Both the position numbers and the translations under genes were made by a program. The notes beneath the pieces are model-generated. The model saw nothing but the letters and a program-made list of their open reading frames with translations. It was not told where the DNA came from and did no database searches. From a bacterium (GTDB taxonomy: Bacteria > UBP15 > UBA6099 > DSWB01), in assembly GCA_020061125.1 (NCBI GenBank), contig JAGUYV010000452.1, positions 1 to 33,568 of the forward strand: a stretch of 33,568 nucleotides of DNA, read 5' to 3'. Of this stretch, positions 32,222-33,568 are shown piece after piece (position 1 is the first letter of the stretch; every line of letters starts with the position of its first letter).

Positions 32222-33568
32222 TCAGGGATGCCGAAATGCGTCAGCCGGCGCCGTGGCGCGGACACGCATGAGAATCACGGGCAGCCGGGAGCTGTCCAGG
32301 TCTTTCTCGATAGCCGTGCTCGGGCCGGGAGATCCGGTGTTGAACCGCCGCTCCTCCACTGATATTATCCCGTTTTCCCTGGCGGACCTGACCCAGCGGC
32401 GGACTTCGTCAATATGCGGGGGATCATCGTCATTGCGCGCCTGCACGACCAGCCACGCCTGCCCCTGTTCCTCAACGGCGTTTTCCACATCGTTGTCATA
32501 CGCAAATGTCCGACCGTGAAACGGCTCGATGATGATTCCGGAAAGGTACTTGTTCGAGCCGGGCACATCTATGGGCGCGAAGTCCGGGAACATCAATTCC
32601 AGGCGGTCCCGGTCCTGTTTCATATAAAACGAAAGCGCCGATGCGCCCCACCCGTCAAGCGCGAAAACCTGAACGCCCGGAGGCGCGGACTCGCGGATCT
32701 CGCGCGCCACGGGGCGCCAATCCGCGCTCACCTTTTCATCGGCCCGTACCGACGCCCACCCGCCAAGGAACAGCAGGGGCAGAGCCGCGGCGAACAGGGC
32801 CTTGAGCCTGGCCCCGCCGAAACGGTGAACGCCACCGGCCACCACAATGCTGAAGGCCAGATATGCGGGGATAAGGCCTTCGCGGTACGAGAACCCGAAA
32901 AATGTGGCGCCCGCTCCCAGCGCGCACGCCGTGAACAGTGTGAGAACGAGAAACACGCGCGCACGCAGTCCGTGAGCGTATTCCCGCAATCCATAGAAAA
33001 TGGCCACATGAAACGCGGGCAGAACCGCAAACAGGGCCAGGGCGTCGAACCCGTTCAGTTTCCGATACACCGCGCCCGGGAAAAATGCGCTCAAGGTGAA
33101 AAACGCATTCACATACTTTTCCAGAAAAACAATATTGAACTGCATGGCGCTGGACAGCAGGCGCGGGTCGTACAGTTCCATGAAATGCGAGTCTTTGGCG
33201 AACCCGAGATTGGCCGTGGAGAGCGCCCGCCACTCGGGCATGGACACCGCGAACAATGCGATCACCGGCGCGTTGGCAATCAACCACGCGGGGATGTCCC
33301 AGGCGCGCTTTTCGCGCACTGTGAAAAACACTGCGAAGAACGGAATGATTAGAACGGCAGGAATGAAATGGAACAGAATGGCAGCGAAAAAGGAAACCGT
33401 GTACAGCGCATAACCCCATGCGCCCCCGCGTCCGTTGCAGATGCGCAGAAACGCATAGATGGACACGGAACACAACGCGAGCAACAGCGACTCGTGTCCC
33501 AGGGTGCGGCTCATGACCACCAGATACGGATTGATGCAAAGCAGCAGCAGGGCAATGAGCGACGCGCG
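32222..33568 (-). CDS. GT39-like polytopic membrane glycosyltransferase (partial)
   Basis: The frame stays open to the window end, so the gene starts to the right; the track's GTG at 33520 is internal, since the 16 preceding codons continue a hydrophobic helix (SLIALLLLCINPYLVV). Visible are about eight transmembrane helices, then a C-terminal periplasmic domain with DWRPVAREIRESAPPGVQVF, a motif common after the membrane part of GT39/ArnT-like enzymes that use polyprenyl-phosphate sugars. The first periplasmic loop with the catalytic Asp pair is outside the window. The acceptor is unknown. It precedes xerD by about 17 nt. Confidence 0.75.
   Translation of the reverse strand, partial: RASLIALLLLCINPYLVVMSRTLGHESLLLALCSVSIYAFLRICNGRGGAWGYALYTVSFFAAILFHFIPAVLIIPFFAVFFTVREKRAWDIPAWLIANAPVIALFAVSMPEWRALSTANLGFAKDSHFMELYDPRLLSSAMQFNIVFLEKYVNAFFTLSAFFPGAVYRKLNGFDALALFAVLPAFHVAIFYGLREYAHGLRARVFLVLTLFTACALGAGATFFGFSYREGLIPAYLAFSIVVAGGVHRFGGARLKALFAAALPLLFLGGWASVRADEKVSADWRPVAREIRESAPPGVQVFALDGWGASALSFYMKQDRDRLELMFPDFAPIDVPGSNKYLSGIIIEPFHGRTFAYDNDVENAVEEQGQAWLVVQARNDDDPPHIDEVRRWVRSARENGIISVEERRFNTGSPGPSTAIEKDLDSSRLPVILMRVRATAPADAFRHP

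Overview
The window reads as a compact piece of chromosome from a GC-rich, diderm (LPS-transporting) bacterium. The evidence for an outer membrane is an LptA/C-like protein, LptB and an LptF/G-type permease in a row, a predicted outer-membrane beta-barrel, and a lipobox lipoprotein. Secreted DUF4838 and neutral-ceramidase-like proteins, a DUF2851 protein, RemB and a split B12-binding mutase subunit together suggest an uncultivated lineage of the Hydrogenedentota/Sumerlaeota/Lentisphaerota/Planctomycetota kind. That placement is an inference from gene content, not a computed result. I saw no rRNA, tRNA, CRISPR array, prophage or intact transposase.

Layout, left to right. 1-471 (-): 5' part of a FetA/YbbL-like ABC ATPase, cut by the window edge. 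651-2201 (+): DUF2851 protein, facing a tiny YjfB-family gene across a hairpin terminator. 2627-3517 (+): B12-binding subunit of a methylmalonyl-CoA-mutase-type enzyme, then a DUF1285-like protein. 8002-3810 (-): a probable five-gene operon remB - amrS - sppA - lipoprotein - pseudopilin-like protein with its own promoter, just downstream of a monocistronic sucC (9249-8113). 9382-11769 (+): secreted DUF4838 protein and a flavin reductase-like protein, converging on uvrA (14665-11813, -).

14858-19633 (-) encodes three exported proteins: a ceramidase-like hydrolase with an N-terminal Ig-like/DOMON-like module, an alpha/beta hydrolase, and an acidic protein that appears to carry the same two-domain module plus a CxxC-x8-CxxC cluster. 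19834-22753 (+) holds the histidine genes hisH, hisA, hisF and hisI. Their intergenic gaps contain two copies of a palindromic MITE-like element, and hisH seems to be read from a leaderless transcript. Then come asd (-), a short-chain dehydrogenase resembling 3-ketosphinganine reductase (+), and a large predicted beta-barrel (-).

28122-27223 (-) has a LOG/TIGR00725-like protein preceded by an unknown protein. 33568-28190 (-) is an envelope block: GT39-like membrane glycosyltransferase (cut by the window end), xerD, LptA/C-like protein, lptB and one LptF/G permease.

The histidine genes make the glutaminase-cyclase complex HisH-HisF, the preceding isomerase HisA and the cyclohydrolase HisI. 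The Lpt genes would move LPS across the periplasm. The secreted proteins look devoted to envelope or polymer/lipid turnover. The most interesting items are the MITE pair in the his cluster, the module shared by two neighbouring secreted proteins, the remB-amrS-sppA-pseudopilin operon, and the co-occurrence of a ceramidase-like enzyme with a ketosphinganine-reductase-like enzyme.
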